A stretch of 64,000 bases of DNA from Psychrobacter sp. bablab_jr014 (GTDB taxonomy: Bacteria > Pseudomonadota > Gammaproteobacteria > Pseudomonadales > Moraxellaceae): positions 186,001-250,000 of the forward strand of contig NZ_JACDXT010000019.1 in assembly GCF_016464015.1 (NCBI RefSeq), in the 5' to 3' direction. The notes under the pieces are model-generated. The model had not been told where the DNA came from. It did no database searches and saw only the letters and a program-made list of their open reading frames with translations. Shown one piece after another: positions 7,772-17,627 of the stretch. Each line of letters starts with the position of its first letter. Position 1 is the first letter of the stretch. Made by a program: the position numbers and the translations under genes.

Positions 7772-9880
7772 ATGCAATATGGTATACGCGAGAAAGGATT
7801 AACAGCGTTTAAAATGAGCACTTTGGTACTTGCTTTAGCCTTAGCAGGTTGTGGCGGTGGTGGTACTGATACGGTTGCGCCAGAGCCTGACTTGGGGACA
7901 GGTGGGAATAGTGGTACACCAGGAAATGGCGATACGACAGATACTTTGAATATCAATAGCAGTAGCTTATTAGATACTAGTGGTAATGTCATCAGCTCAG
8001 TAGGATTAGAAGGTGCTTATTACCAAGTTACTGTCACCGATGTCAGTGGCAATCCTGTACCAAATGCGAAAGTCAGTTTTGCGATTGATGTGGCAGGTGT
8101 CACTTTGACTCAGAGCACATCAGGCTCAGTACTGAGTGACAGTAACGGCCAAGCTCGCGTATTTCTAAAACCAGATGATCCTTCTGTTAATGGCGCATAT
8201 ACGGTAACTGCAACGGCGACATTTGATAGTAATACTGCGACAGACAGCAAGACATTTAATGTCCAAGCGACCAATGTTACGGTGAGCAATTTGCTGGCGG
8301 ATAATAGCGCACTGGCATCAGGTGCTCAAACATCTTTGTCTCTACAAGTCACCGATAGCAATGGTGTAGCGCTTAACGGTGTTTCTGTTAACTTTAGTGC
8401 CAGCTGTGGTCAAATACCCGCGCAAACCGTTTCAGATACGAACGGTATGGTTGAAGTGGTCTACAAAGCCATCAATGAAGACAATACCTTGTGCAGCGGC
8501 CCTGTTACTATTAGTGCCAGTGCAGGAAACAGTACCAAAACGACGACAGTTACAGTCGCTACTGCAGAAGCGACCTCCATTGTCTATACCTCAAATGAGC
8601 TGACTTTAGGCATTGCAGATAGTGGCTCGTCATCAAGTGGCAGCGTTGAATTCACCGTATATTCAAACACCACGCCCCTCGCGAATAAAGAAGTAATTCT
8701 ATCATTAGAAAAATCGCCGCTAGGATTGTCTTTTGGACAACTGGGCAATATGGCAGACCTTATAACTAAAACAGATGCTAATGGTAATGTCTCTGTCAAT
8801 ATCTACCCAGGTTCAACCCCTGGACCTGTAGAAATCAAAGCATCCTTGGGCAGTGATCCACGTATCAATGCCTTATCAAAAGGTATCTCCATTGCCAGCT
8901 CACGTGTGACCCAAGATGGTCTCAGCATTTCACAAGGCAAAAACGTACTTGATTGGGGTATGGATGGCGACAGTACCGATATCGTTGTGCGCATGGTCGA
9001 TCGTAATGGTAATGCCGTGCCAGACAATACGGTGGTGAATTTAACGGCAGAAGGCGGCAAGGTGTCTCCTGCCCAGTGCTTAACCAGTAATGGCGAATGT
9101 ACGGTAACCTTTTCAGCGCAAAATCCACGTCCGGGCGATGGACGTGTGAGCATTCTGGCGGTTGCTGAAGGTGAAAAAGGGTATATCGACAACAATGGCA
9201 ATAATGCTTGGGATGCAGGCATCGATACGTTCGTACATAATATCGGTGATACTTTCCGCGATGACAACGAAAACGGCGTCTTTGATAGTGGCGAGTTTAT
9301 TTATCCGCTGACCACTCGGGCAAATGGCACGTGTGAAAATAACTTAGATCAATTCGTGCAGCTTAAATTCTCAATGATTAGCGACAGTAAAAAGATTGAG
9401 TACAAAGAAAACTTTATCAATAATTTCGTCAATCCAAATATTGAGGACACTTGTAATTCAGGACTCGATGCTGTGGTGCGTTTCCAGACCATTCAGTTGC
9501 TCTCGAATGGTAGTGGTGCAAGATTTACCTTATTGAATAATTTAGGCAATCCGTTAGCGCCACAAATTGTCCGTGCGTCCGATAGCATGGTAAATGTACG
9601 GGTCAATAGTGGTGGGTTCTATGATTTAAACCCCATGCCTTCAGGCACGACGATTAGTGTGACGGTCAGTGATAAAACAGAAAATAATATGAGCTGTAGT
9701 GTTGAGCAGCTTGGCGGAGTAAGCACGGTTCCTGCATTGGTCGATACTGGTGTGCCAGGCATGAATTTAGGAACAATAAGTAACTACGCTATCGATGATT
9801 GCGCAGCAGGCGACTATTTTAAAATCTCTACCACATCACCGCGTGGCGACGTCACTACGAGAACCTATATTATTCAATAA
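7772..9880 (+). CDS. Lipoprotein with tandem bacterial Ig-like (Big_1/invasin-type) repeats
   Basis: A 702-residue secreted lipoprotein. The signal peptide ends in a lipobox LALAGC with Cys27 as the lipidation site, followed by a glycine/proline-rich linker to about residue 55. At least four repeats follow with the Big_1 signature: GNPVPNAKVSFAI with SDSNGQARVFL; GVALNGVSVNFSA with SDTNGMVEVVY; TPLANKEVILSL with TDANGNVSVNI; and GNAVPDNTVVNLTA with SNGECTVTF. After residue about 470, two Asp/Asn-rich loops (DNNGNNAWDAGIDT and DDNENGVFDSGE) look like calcium-binding loops. The C-terminal 170 residues form a distinct domain with several cysteines. No LysM, beta-barrel or LPXTG anchor is present. 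Probably an outer-membrane surface protein with an adhesive or structural role; that role is inferred from the family. Confidence 0.85.
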   Translation: MQYGIREKGLTAFKMSTLVLALALAGCGGGGTDTVAPEPDLGTGGNSGTPGNGDTTDTLNINSSSLLDTSGNVISSVGLEGAYYQVTVTDVSGNPVPNAKVSFAIDVAGVTLTQSTSGSVLSDSNGQARVFLKPDDPSVNGAYTVTATATFDSNTATDSKTFNVQATNVTVSNLLADNSALASGAQTSLSLQVTDSNGVALNGVSVNFSASCGQIPAQTVSDTNGMVEVVYKAINEDNTLCSGPVTISASAGNSTKTTTVTVATAEATSIVYTSNELTLGIADSGSSSSGSVEFTVYSNTTPLANKEVILSLEKSPLGLSFGQLGNMADLITKTDANGNVSVNIYPGSTPGPVEIKASLGSDPRINALSKGISIASSRVTQDGLSISQGKNVLDWGMDGDSTDIVVRMVDRNGNAVPDNTVVNLTAEGGKVSPAQCLTSNGECTVTFSAQNPRPGDGRVSILAVAEGEKGYIDNNGNNAWDAGIDTFVHNIGDTFRDDNENGVFDSGEFIYPLTTRANGTCENNLDQFVQLKFSMISDSKKIEYKENFINNFVNPNIEDTCNSGLDAVVRFQTIQLLSNGSGARFTLLNNLGNPLAPQIVRASDSMVNVRVNSGGFYDLNPMPSGTTISVTVSDKTENNMSCSVEQLGGVSTVPALVDTGVPGMNLGTISNYAIDDCAAGDYFKISTTSPRGDVTTRTYIIQ

Positions 9881-9900
9881 ATCTATCAACCATTTATAAA

Positions 9901-9927
9901 AACCCCAACCACGCGTTGGGGTTTTTT
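9901..9927 (+). terminator. Intrinsic terminator after the lipoprotein gene
   Basis: The stem ACCCCAAC / GTTGGGGT with loop CACGC is followed by a run of six T, about 20 bases after the stop codon. Confidence 0.9.
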
Positions 9928-10070
9928 GTAGTTGTCTTGATAGCAAAATGCGAAAAAGCACAAACATCCCCAGCAAAAAAGCGCAAAAGCGATTAAAATA
10001 GCTGCCTTACATTATCCAAGCGCCCAATGCCTTGTGATGACGTTCCATTTTTTGTTTACTTGGATGCCTT

Positions 10071-10979
10071 ATGTCGAATAAAAAAACCAACACGCCACTC
10101 GCCAAAGCCGATGCCACGAACCCTGCCACAGATACCGCGACTTTACTCATTAAATGTATGGATCAGGCGGGTATCGTCCAAGCGGTTTCTGAATTTACCC
10201 ACCGCTACGGCGCCAACATCATTACCCTCGACCAATACTCGACCGCGCATGAGGGCGGTCAGTATTTTATGCGCCTTGAGTTTGCGCTTGCGGGACTGAG
10301 CGATATTATCGATAATTTTGAAGCCAGCTTTGCGCACACAGTTGCCAAGCGCTACGATATGACGTGGCGCTTACATGACAATGCGATTAAGACCAAAGTT
10401 GGGGTCTTGGTCTCGAAGTTTGATCATGCGCTACTTGATTTGCTGTGGCGTCATCAGCGCGGCTTGCTTGATTGCGAGATTACCTCTGTCGTTAGTAACC
10501 ACAATGACCTGCGTCAAGCGGTCGAAAACTTTGGTATCACTTTCCACCATGTGCCAGTGACCAAAAACAACAAGGCCGAAGCCGAAGCCGAGATTCATAA
10601 ATTGATGCAAGGCAATGACTTGTTGGTCTTAGCACGTTACATGCAGATTCTGTCTTCAGACTTTGTCTCGCGTTGGCCGATGCAGATTATCAACATTCAC
10701 CACTCGTTCTTGCCTGCGTTTGTCGGTGCAGACCCATACCGCCAAGCTTATGACAAAGGCGTCAAGTTGATCGGTGCAACGGCGCACTATGTGACCGAAG
10801 AGCTGGATCAAGGGCCAATCATCGAGCAAGACGTACAGCGCGTGACCCATCGTCAAAGCGTGCCTGAGCTGCGCGCCATTGGTCGTGACGTTGAGCGTAA
10901 TGTGCTGGCGCGTGCTGTCAACTGGCACGTACAAAATCGCGTGATTGTCAGCGGTAACAAAACGGTGGTCTTTAACTAA
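10071..10979 (+). CDS. purU: Formyltetrahydrofolate deformylase
   Basis: Hydrolyses 10-formyltetrahydrofolate to formate and tetrahydrofolate, balancing one-carbon pools and feeding formate to PurT. An N-terminal ACT domain (about residues 22-100, TLLIKCMDQAGIVQAVSEF) is joined to a formyltransferase-like domain. The catalytic pattern is visible as NIHHSFLPAF followed by GATAHYVTEELDQGPII (Asn, His and Asp of the formyltransferase fold). Its 302 residues are about 15-20 longer than many homologues because of a polar N-terminal tail. The ribosome binding site before the ATG at 10071 is weak. Monocistronic, ending at a strong terminator. Confidence 0.95.
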   Translation: MSNKKTNTPLAKADATNPATDTATLLIKCMDQAGIVQAVSEFTHRYGANIITLDQYSTAHEGGQYFMRLEFALAGLSDIIDNFEASFAHTVAKRYDMTWRLHDNAIKTKVGVLVSKFDHALLDLLWRHQRGLLDCEITSVVSNHNDLRQAVENFGITFHHVPVTKNNKAEAEAEIHKLMQGNDLLVLARYMQILSSDFVSRWPMQIINIHHSFLPAFVGADPYRQAYDKGVKLIGATAHYVTEELDQGPIIEQDVQRVTHRQSVPELRAIGRDVERNVLARAVNWHVQNRVIVSGNKTVVFN

Positions 10980-11031
10980 TCTGTTTTTATAAAACTGAGT
11001 TATTGTTTATAAAGACTTAGCACTGCTCATA

Positions 11032-11064
11032 AAAAAAGGTCTGATACGTTATCAGACCTTTTTA
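11032..11064. terminator. Bidirectional terminator purU / ypjD
   Basis: The stem AAAAAGGTCTGATA / TATCAGACCTTTTT is perfect with a tiny loop and has an A-run on one side and a T-run on the other. It separates the convergent genes purU and ypjD. Confidence 0.9.
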
Positions 11065-11097
11065 TTATCAATTTTTTAATACTTGAATATCAAGCGC

Positions 11098-11889
11098 TTA
11101 TAACACCAGCTCCAACACAAACTTACTGCCCACAAAGCCAAGGGCCAATAATAAAAACGCATAGATGGTTAAGTTTGCTGCACGCTTGCCGCGCCAGCCT
11201 GCACGCCAATGTCCTATCAGTAAGCCGCCAAGGAGTAGCCAAGACAGCATGCTAAATACCGTCTTATGCACGATATGCTGTGCAAAGATATCTTGCACGT
11301 ACACGAAGCCCAAGCCTAATGCAATGCTGAGTAGCACGAAGCTGACCAAAATCATGTCAAAGAGTAAGCCTTCCATGCTTTGTAGTGGTGGCAGCTTATT
11401 GACCCAAAAACGGTGAATGGTTTTATGCTTTAATTCGCGGATTTGTAAGCGCAAAAATAGTGCTTGCACTGTCGCCATCAGCAGCACGCAGTAAGCAGCA
11501 AAAGAGATTAAAATATGCGCTTCTAGCCCGATGCTGATATCCGTCAAGGGGCGATAGGGTGCGCGTCCAATCACACCAACCGCCATGCCAAGTAAGGCGG
11601 TTGGCGCTGCCAAAATACCAAAGCTTAAAATTGGACGATATAGGCAGAACAAAATATAGAAGAACAAAAACAGCAAACTGGTAAAGCTTAAAACGTTGAA
11701 TAAGTTAAAATTTAACCCATACAGCGTGACCATCTGAGGGTACAGCACCGCTGCGTGTGCCATCACACCGATGAGCAAACCTATCAAGCTGACGCCTTTA
11801 TGGATAGGCATCTGCTGAATAAGCGCCCATGCAATATAGGCACCTACCGCAATATACGCCACACTGGCTATCATAAATGCAAACGACAC
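11098..11889 (-). CDS. ypjD: Inner-membrane cytochrome c assembly-family protein (YpjD/CcsA-like)
   Basis: A 263-residue polytopic membrane protein with about eight hydrophobic segments and features of the CcsA/CcmC/HemX superfamily. These include a central tract with SIGLEAHILISFAAYCVLLMA and a late membrane region with HKTVFSMLSWLLLGGLL, whose His residues may bind haem. In E. coli and many gammaproteobacteria, ypjD stands next to and divergent from ffh, as here. Its biochemical role is not settled; links to cytochrome assembly are by homology only. The ATG at 11889 was chosen because the first membrane helix begins directly after it. Confidence 0.85.
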   Translation of the reverse strand: MSFAFMIASVAYIAVGAYIAWALIQQMPIHKGVSLIGLLIGVMAHAAVLYPQMVTLYGLNFNLFNVLSFTSLLFLFFYILFCLYRPILSFGILAAPTALLGMAVGVIGRAPYRPLTDISIGLEAHILISFAAYCVLLMATVQALFLRLQIRELKHKTIHRFWVNKLPPLQSMEGLLFDMILVSFVLLSIALGLGFVYVQDIFAQHIVHKTVFSMLSWLLLGGLLIGHWRAGWRGKRAANLTIYAFLLLALGFVGSKFVLELVL

Positions 11890-12119
11890 AGACAGGCCTC
11901 ACTACATAACAAAAGCATATTAACGACGCGATGACGCGTGAAAATGGTATGATTAGAATAATCCCTCAATTTATCATAAAATAGAGCCGTATTGAGCGCC
12001 ATTCGCTTATGATTTGAGAAAAATTATCAATAAGCATCTTTTGCCGCCCACGCATCCTTGTGGCGTATGTGCTGTATCGCAACCGATGTATAGATTCACC
12101 TGTAACCTGAGAGCCAGAT

Positions 12120-13664
12120 ATGTTTGATACCTTAACTGAACGCTTATCATCAAGCCTGCGCAACATCGTTGGCAGTGGGCAACTGACCGAAGACAACATT
12201 AAAGACACCTTGCGCGAAGTACGCATGGCACTGTTAGAAGCCGATGTGGCGTTGCCTGTGACCCGCGACTTTGTCAAACGTGTGAAAGAGCAAGCGCTCG
12301 GCGCAGAAGTGCTCAAAGAGCTCGCCCCAGGTCAAGCGTTTGTTAAAATTGTCCATGACGAGCTGACCGAAATGATGGGCAGCGCCAACCAGCAACTGGA
12401 AATGACGGGCAAGCCGCCTGTAGTGTATTTGCTGGCAGGCCTGCAAGGCGCGGGTAAAACCACCACCGCGGGTAAACTTGCAAAATACTTGCAAGAGCGC
12501 CAAAAGAAAAAAGTCATGTTGGTGTCTGCTGACGTATACCGTCCTGCCGCGATTAAGCAGCTCGAACAAGTGGCGGGTCAAGTGGGCGCCAAGTTTGTGC
12601 CCTCAAGCACGGACGAAAACCCGATTGCCATCGCTGAGCGCGCTATCGCCGAAGCCAAGCTACAATACCAAGACATCCTTATCATCGATACCGCCGGTCG
12701 CCTGCACATTGATGACAACATGATGGACGAAATCAAAGCGCTGACCGCTGCGGTTAACCCCTCAGAGACCCTATTCGTCGTTGACTCGATGACGGGTCAA
12801 GATGCGGCAAATACCGCCAAAGCCTTTAACGATGCGCTGCCGCTAACAGGCGTTATTTTAACCAAGACCGATGGTGATGCGCGTGGCGGTGCGGCACTGT
12901 CTGTACGTGCCATCACGGGCAAACCGATTAAATTCCTCGGCCGCGGGGAAAAACTGGACGCGCTCGAAGCCTTCCACCCTGAGCGTATTGCCCAGCGCAT
13001 CCTTGGTATGGGCGATGTCTTAAGTTTGGTTGAAGAAGTTGAGCAAAAAATTGACCGCGAAAAAGCCGAAAAAATGGCGAAAAAGATTCAAAAAGGCGGC
13101 GAATTTGACCTAGAAGACTTGCTCACTCAGTTCCAGCAAATGAAAAACATGGGCGGCATGGCAGGCTTTTTAGACAAGATGCCAGGTATGGGCGGCTCGG
13201 ACATGCAAAAAGCGGTCGAAGACGCCAAGCCTGAAGAAAAAGTCAAAGAAATGGAGGCGCTGATCAACTCAATGACGCCGTTTGAGCGCCGCAACCCTGA
13301 CAAAATTAACCCAAGCCGCAAGCGCCGTATCGCCGCAGGTTCAGGACGTAACATTCAGGACGTCAACCGTTTGCTTAAGCAGCACAAGCAAATGGCAAAA
13401 ATGATGAAAATGATTTCTAAGCCTGATGGCATCAGTAAAATGATGAAGGCGGTACAAGGATTGGCAGGCGGCGCTGCAGGTGGCGGCGGTCCATTATTCG
13501 GCGGCGGCAACCAAGGCAAAGGCGGCATGCAGGACGTGAACCAAGCAGAGCTTGCCAAACAAATGGGACTTGACCCCAACAACATGCCAAGCGCCGAAGA
13601 GATGCAAAAGAAAATGCAAGAAATGCAGTCGCAAGCGCCAAAGAAGTTTAAGACTCGCTTTTAA
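12120..13664 (+). CDS. ffh: Signal recognition particle protein Ffh (SRP54)
   Basis: GTPase of the signal recognition particle; it binds 4.5S RNA and hydrophobic signal sequences and docks with FtsY to deliver nascent chains to SecY. The order is an N domain (1-90), a G domain with the P-loop GLQGAGKTTT at about 107-116, DTAGRLHID and TKTDGDARGGA, then a methionine-rich M domain from about residue 325. Its 514 residues exceed the about 453 of E. coli because of a glycine/methionine-rich C-terminal extension (GGAAGGGG and GGGNQGKGGM) ending KKFKTRF. AGAGCC lies upstream of the ATG. The gene is divergent from ypjD. Confidence 0.97.
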   Translation: MFDTLTERLSSSLRNIVGSGQLTEDNIKDTLREVRMALLEADVALPVTRDFVKRVKEQALGAEVLKELAPGQAFVKIVHDELTEMMGSANQQLEMTGKPPVVYLLAGLQGAGKTTTAGKLAKYLQERQKKKVMLVSADVYRPAAIKQLEQVAGQVGAKFVPSSTDENPIAIAERAIAEAKLQYQDILIIDTAGRLHIDDNMMDEIKALTAAVNPSETLFVVDSMTGQDAANTAKAFNDALPLTGVILTKTDGDARGGAALSVRAITGKPIKFLGRGEKLDALEAFHPERIAQRILGMGDVLSLVEEVEQKIDREKAEKMAKKIQKGGEFDLEDLLTQFQQMKNMGGMAGFLDKMPGMGGSDMQKAVEDAKPEEKVKEMEALINSMTPFERRNPDKINPSRKRRIAAGSGRNIQDVNRLLKQHKQMAKMMKMISKPDGISKMMKAVQGLAGGAAGGGGPLFGGGNQGKGGMQDVNQAELAKQMGLDPNNMPSAEEMQKKMQEMQSQAPKKFKTRF

Positions 13665-13702
13665 ACCTATGTCATAAACGCTAAATTATAAAAAAGTACA
13701 CG

Positions 13703-13737
13703 CCCTCAAAATCAGTGGTTTTGAGGGATTTTTTTAA
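13703..13737 (+). terminator. Intrinsic terminator after ffh
   Basis: The stem CCCTCAAAA / TTTTGAGGG with a seven-base loop runs into a T-rich tract about 40 bases after the ffh stop. Confidence 0.9.
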
Positions 13738-13955
13738 CTTTTTTGCCATAAAGACAAGCTTTTAGCGTGCAGCGCAATCATAAAACGTGCGTAAGACAAC
13801 TAAAAAATAAACGCCTACCGTCTTACCAGTGCTTTGGCGCACAGCAGCTGCGGACGTGAATAAACGATGAAAAACACAGAAAATCACACTGTTTGGTATG
13901 CTAAGTGCTATGATAGGCGCAATTTTTTGCTGCCCATGATAGAGCTGAGGTGAGG

Positions 13956-14654
13956 ATGTTTTTAGCGATAGATACCGTATTTGACCAGTGTTCTGTAGCG
14001 CTGCTGGACGCATCGGGCAAGGTGCTCAATGAAGATACCAAGCGCGACAAACGCCAGCAAACACAACAAATCCTCCCGATGATTGATGCGCTATTAAGCG
14101 CCCATAACAGCAAACTGTCTGATATTCAGGCGTTATTTTTTAATCGTGGGCCAGGTGCATTTAGCGGCATCCGTATCAATACTGCCGTAGTGCAAGCCTT
14201 ATCGGTCGCGCAGGACATTCCGTGCGTGGGCGTTTCAAGCTTACAAGCCATCGCGCAGCAAACCTATAGTGCGCATCAAGTAACCGAGCTATACAGCGCG
14301 CATGATGCGCGGATGTCGCAGGTGTACTTTGGGCAATATGCCTTGCAGGCGGGTATTATGCAGCCTGTCGCGCAAAAAGATGCGGCGTCAGATGAAGACG
14401 CGGACACCGAGCGCTTGCTCGACTATGACACCGCGACCAAGGGGGCACTGCCTATCGCAGGTGATGGCGCGCCGTTACTGGCTACAGAAGATGGACAAAC
14501 GCTTTATCCTGATATTATTCCGACCGCCGCCGTGATTGGCATCTTGGGCTATGCTGAATTTCACGCGACAGGCGGCGTCAGTGCGGGTAATGCTTTGCCA
14601 AAATACCTACGTAACAAAGCATGGAAAACCCTCAAAGAACAAGGCAAAGCCTAA
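13956..14654 (+). CDS. tsaB: tRNA threonylcarbamoyladenosine biosynthesis protein TsaB
   Basis: Partner of TsaD in the TsaBDE complex that makes t6A37 in ANN-reading tRNAs. ASKHA-fold protein beginning MFLAIDTVFDQCSVAL, with the conserved block FFNRGPGAFSGIRI (GPGSFTGLRI in E. coli). I chose the ATG at 13956, which has GAGG five bases upstream, over the in-frame GTG at 13950. This gives 232 residues, about the family length (E. coli 231). It has an inserted acidic loop near residue 145 (SDEDADTERLLDYD). Preceded by the ffh terminator and followed by uppP. Confidence 0.93.
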   Translation: MFLAIDTVFDQCSVALLDASGKVLNEDTKRDKRQQTQQILPMIDALLSAHNSKLSDIQALFFNRGPGAFSGIRINTAVVQALSVAQDIPCVGVSSLQAIAQQTYSAHQVTELYSAHDARMSQVYFGQYALQAGIMQPVAQKDAASDEDADTERLLDYDTATKGALPIAGDGAPLLATEDGQTLYPDIIPTAAVIGILGYAEFHATGGVSAGNALPKYLRNKAWKTLKEQGKA

Positions 14655-14773
14655 TTTTTTGCCTCCATTCTTCTGATAACCAAGCGTGATAGGGCAGCGC
14701 TGGGTACTTTTATCATTACAGTATAGATAACAACACACATACGACCAGTACCGCTGGTCTTAGGACGACCATT

Positions 14774-15616
14774 GTGGATATCATTTTATTAATAAAAGCC
14801 GTCATCATGGGCATTGTTGAGGGTATTACCGAGTTTTTACCCATATCAAGTACAGGGTATTTGATACTGTCTGCGGACATCATGAACTTTTGGGATAAGG
14901 ACAAGGTCGATTTGTTCGTGGTGGTAGTGCAGCTGGGCGCGATTTTGGCGGTTATTTATGACTATTGGGGACGCTTATGGCAAGCGCTGGTTGGTTTACT
15001 GACGGGTAAGGCTGACGGCATGAGCAACCCGCGCCAGTTGGGTTTGAGCCTGATTGTGGCGACCATTCCTGTGATGATTGTTGGTTTTACCTTTGCTGAT
15101 GAGATTAAGGCGTATTTATTTAACCCCATTACCGTTGCCATCATGCTGATTATTGGTGGTTTGCTGATCTTTTATGTGGAAAAACGCCCCAAACACATTA
15201 TTGCGCACGAAGCGGAGCATATCGGTATTAAAACGGCATTATTGATTGGTCTGTTTCAATGTTTGGCGCTGATTCCAGGGACATCGCGCTCGGGCTCGAC
15301 CATTATTGGGGCATTGTGGCTGGGCGTTTCGCGTAAGGCATCGGCGGAGTTTTCATTTTTCTTAGGTATCCCTGTGATTGTTGGTGCGGCGCTTCTTGAC
15401 TTAATCAAACACCATGAAGTGTTAAACAGTAGCGAAGATTGGTGGGTGTTGGGCGTGGGCACAGTCGTCTCCTTCGTGGTAGCGCTGTTGTGCATCCGCT
15501 GGTTGGTCGACTGGGTCAGCCGCCGCGACTTTACCATTTTTGCATGGCTGCGTATCATTACAGGTGTGTTGGTACTGATTGCCACATGGGTGTTTGGTTA
15601 CCAAATCACGGCATAA
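14774..15616 (+). CDS. uppP: Undecaprenyl-diphosphatase UppP (BacA)
   Basis: Integral membrane enzyme that dephosphorylates undecaprenyl diphosphate so the lipid carrier can be reused in peptidoglycan and O-antigen synthesis. Overproduction gives bacitracin resistance in other bacteria. Both signature regions are present: GIVEGITEFLPISSTGYL (Glu-rich motif 1) and PGTSRSGSTIIGALWLG (motif 2, containing the catalytic Ser/Arg). About eight membrane segments; 280 residues, close to the usual 270. The start is GTG at 14774, with AGGA eight bases upstream. Confidence 0.95.
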   Translation: MDIILLIKAVIMGIVEGITEFLPISSTGYLILSADIMNFWDKDKVDLFVVVVQLGAILAVIYDYWGRLWQALVGLLTGKADGMSNPRQLGLSLIVATIPVMIVGFTFADEIKAYLFNPITVAIMLIIGGLLIFYVEKRPKHIIAHEAEHIGIKTALLIGLFQCLALIPGTSRSGSTIIGALWLGVSRKASAEFSFFLGIPVIVGAALLDLIKHHEVLNSSEDWWVLGVGTVVSFVVALLCIRWLVDWVSRRDFTIFAWLRIITGVLVLIATWVFGYQITA

Positions 15617-15725
15617 TTTTGTATAAACCTGACTAGAGACTTATTTTCTGACCAAAGCGGTTAATGACAAGATGTATGTGCTGTGTTTTTAAAACAAACA
15701 ACGCTATGATAAGACACAAGGTAGG

Positions 15726-16586
15726 ATGATGACCCAAGTAGCGACGCACGCTTGCCAGCTGTGGTATACCGAGACGGTAACACCTGAAGATATTGCAGCG
15801 ATTGAGCGATTGGTGACGGACGCCAATATTCCGCTCACGCTACAAGCGATGCCGCTAACAGGCAAACTCAATACGCGGCAAAAGCGACTGCTGAGTACAG
15901 AGAGTACGTGTCCTGTCTTAATATTAGAAGGCAGTTATCAGCTGTCTTGGCTCAGCGGCGAGCTGTTGGTCACGCCTGAGTGGGACAAGTTACAGCGCCG
16001 CGTGGTGCGGGCAGGACGTAAGTCTGAGCTGTTATTACAAGCGGCTAAAATCAATGACCATAGCCGCGTGCTCGATGCGACCGCAGGCTTTGGTCACGAC
16101 AGTTTGATTCTCGCGAGTACAGGCGCACAGGTACAGATGCTTGAGGCCGCGCCTATTATGGCGCTATTACTACTTAGCGAGCAGCAGCGAATGCAAACGC
16201 ACCCCAACTGGCAAAAGCTCATGGCGCGCCTGAATATTCGCCACACCACATTACAGCAATATGTGCAAGACGCGAAAGATGCGGACACGCATTTTGATGT
16301 GGTCTATTTGGATCCGATGTTTCCTGAAGGCAGCTATCAAGACCGCAAAAATGGTAAAGGGGCAAAAGTGGGTAAGGGCATGCAGGCGCTGCATCGACTG
16401 GCTGCGCCACCAAATGATGCTGAGGAACAAACGCTCTTTACCTTTGCTAAGAAACTGTGTCAGACTAACGCTAAGAGCGGTCGCGTCATTGTTAAACGTC
16501 CAAGCGATGCGCCCTTATTTGCCGCGCAAGTGCCTGACGAGCAGTGGCAAAACGATGCCCTGCGTTTTGATGGTTATTTTGTTTGA
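15726..16586 (+). CDS. rsmJ: 16S rRNA (guanine-1516-N2)-methyltransferase RsmJ
   Basis: Class I SAM-dependent methyltransferase. The SAM-binding loop is DATAGFGHDSLILAS and the catalytic block is VVYLDPMFPEGSY, both diagnostic of the YhiQ/RsmJ family. The N-terminal 80 residues form the small extra domain of this family. There are 286 residues; E. coli RsmJ has about 250. Two consecutive ATG codons at 15726 and 15729 are both served by AAGG, so the exact start is uncertain by one residue. The family assignment is strong. Confidence 0.9.
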   Translation: MMTQVATHACQLWYTETVTPEDIAAIERLVTDANIPLTLQAMPLTGKLNTRQKRLLSTESTCPVLILEGSYQLSWLSGELLVTPEWDKLQRRVVRAGRKSELLLQAAKINDHSRVLDATAGFGHDSLILASTGAQVQMLEAAPIMALLLLSEQQRMQTHPNWQKLMARLNIRHTTLQQYVQDAKDADTHFDVVYLDPMFPEGSYQDRKNGKGAKVGKGMQALHRLAAPPNDAEEQTLFTFAKKLCQTNAKSGRVIVKRPSDAPLFAAQVPDEQWQNDALRFDGYFV

Positions 16587-16649
16587 TACGCATTCTGTAT
16601 TTCTGGTTGCAACGCCCTAACCGTACACTTTATATAAATAACGATACCT

Positions 16650-17582
16650 ATGACTATGCCCGCCTCATCGCTGAGCGCTAAAGATAAGCTACAGGCTTAT
16701 ATTCATCTGACCCGTTTTGATAAGCCAGTAGGCATTGAACTTCTGCTATGGCCAACTTTGTGGGGCGTGATGTTTGCAGCGATGGATGCTGCGCAAGTTG
16801 ACGGCGCTAGTGCAGGGCTACCAGAGATGAAGCTGGTATTTATCTTTGCGCTCGGTGCCATATTTATGCGGGCAGCAGGCTGCGCGATTAATGATTTTGC
16901 CGATCGTAAGGTCGATGGTTCTGTGAGCCGTACCAAAGGTCGTCCATTGGCTGATGGTCGCTTGAGTGGTAAAGAAGCGGTCGGTGCGTTTGTGGTGCTC
17001 TCGCTTATCAGCGCCAGCTTGTTGTTTTTCTTACCGCTATCGGTATTTTATTGGTCGCTTGGCGCGGTGGCTTTGGCGTTTATTTACCCCTTTATGAAAC
17101 GCTATACCCATTTACCTCAAGTGTTTTTAGCAGCGGCGTTTGGCTGGGCAATACCGATGGCGTATGTCGCCATATTGGGCGCGCCTGATATCTGGTGTTG
17201 GCTACTGTTTATGGCCTATATGTGTTGGACAGTGGCGTATGATACCCAGTATGCGATGGCAGATAGAGCCGACGATTTACAGGTCGGCATTAAGTCTACA
17301 GCGATATTGTTTGGTCGCTTTGATGTGCTCATTATCGGGCTGCTGCAAACCGCCTTTTTGATACTGATGGGCGTTGTGATGTGGCATTACTTTGCGCCAA
17401 CCTCACTGGGTATCACGCCTGTTTTTGGTTTGGCCTTAGTGGCGATGATGTTCGCCAAACAAAACCGTGCTTGCGCCACCCAAGTACCGATGGCGTGCTT
17501 TCGCGCATTTTTGGATAACGTGTGGGTCGGGCGTTATTTGTTTGTTTTGATTGCTGCCGTTTGTATTTGGAGCAGCTTATAA
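16650..17582 (+). CDS. ubiA: 4-hydroxybenzoate polyprenyltransferase
   Basis: Membrane prenyltransferase that attaches the polyprenyl side chain to 4-hydroxybenzoate, an early step in ubiquinone synthesis. The first Asp-rich motif is [10 protein letters not shown] followed by [11 protein letters not shown], and the second is [12 protein letters not shown]; both coordinate Mg2+ and diphosphate. About eight membrane helices. Its 310 residues are about 20 more than E. coli UbiA. No good ribosome binding site lies before the ATG at 16650; an ATG at 16656 is an alternative. ubiC is not adjacent in this window. Confidence 0.94.
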   Translation: MTMPASSLSAKDKLQAYIHLTRFDKPVGIELLLWPTLWGVMFAAMDAAQVDGASAGLPEMKLVFIFALGAIFMRAAGCAINDFADRKVDGSVSRTKGRPLADGRLSGKEAVGAFVVLSLISASLLFFLPLSVFYWSLGAVALAFIYPFMKRYTHLPQVFLAAAFGWAIPMAYVAILGAPDIWCWLLFMAYMCWTVAYDTQYAMADRADDLQVGIKSTAILFGRFDVLIIGLLQTAFLILMGVVMWHYFAPTSLGITPVFGLALVAMMFAKQNRACATQVPMACFRAFLDNVWVGRYLFVLIAAVCIWSSL

Positions 17583-17627
17583 GCGTGTCTAGGGATTGGG
17601 TTTATTTAATGAAGAGGTTTTATCGTT

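Noticed and set aside
8803..9267. 154-residue minus-strand frame within the Ig-like lipoprotein gene
   Set aside because: Antisense to a clear coding region, no ribosome binding site, no recognisable domain.
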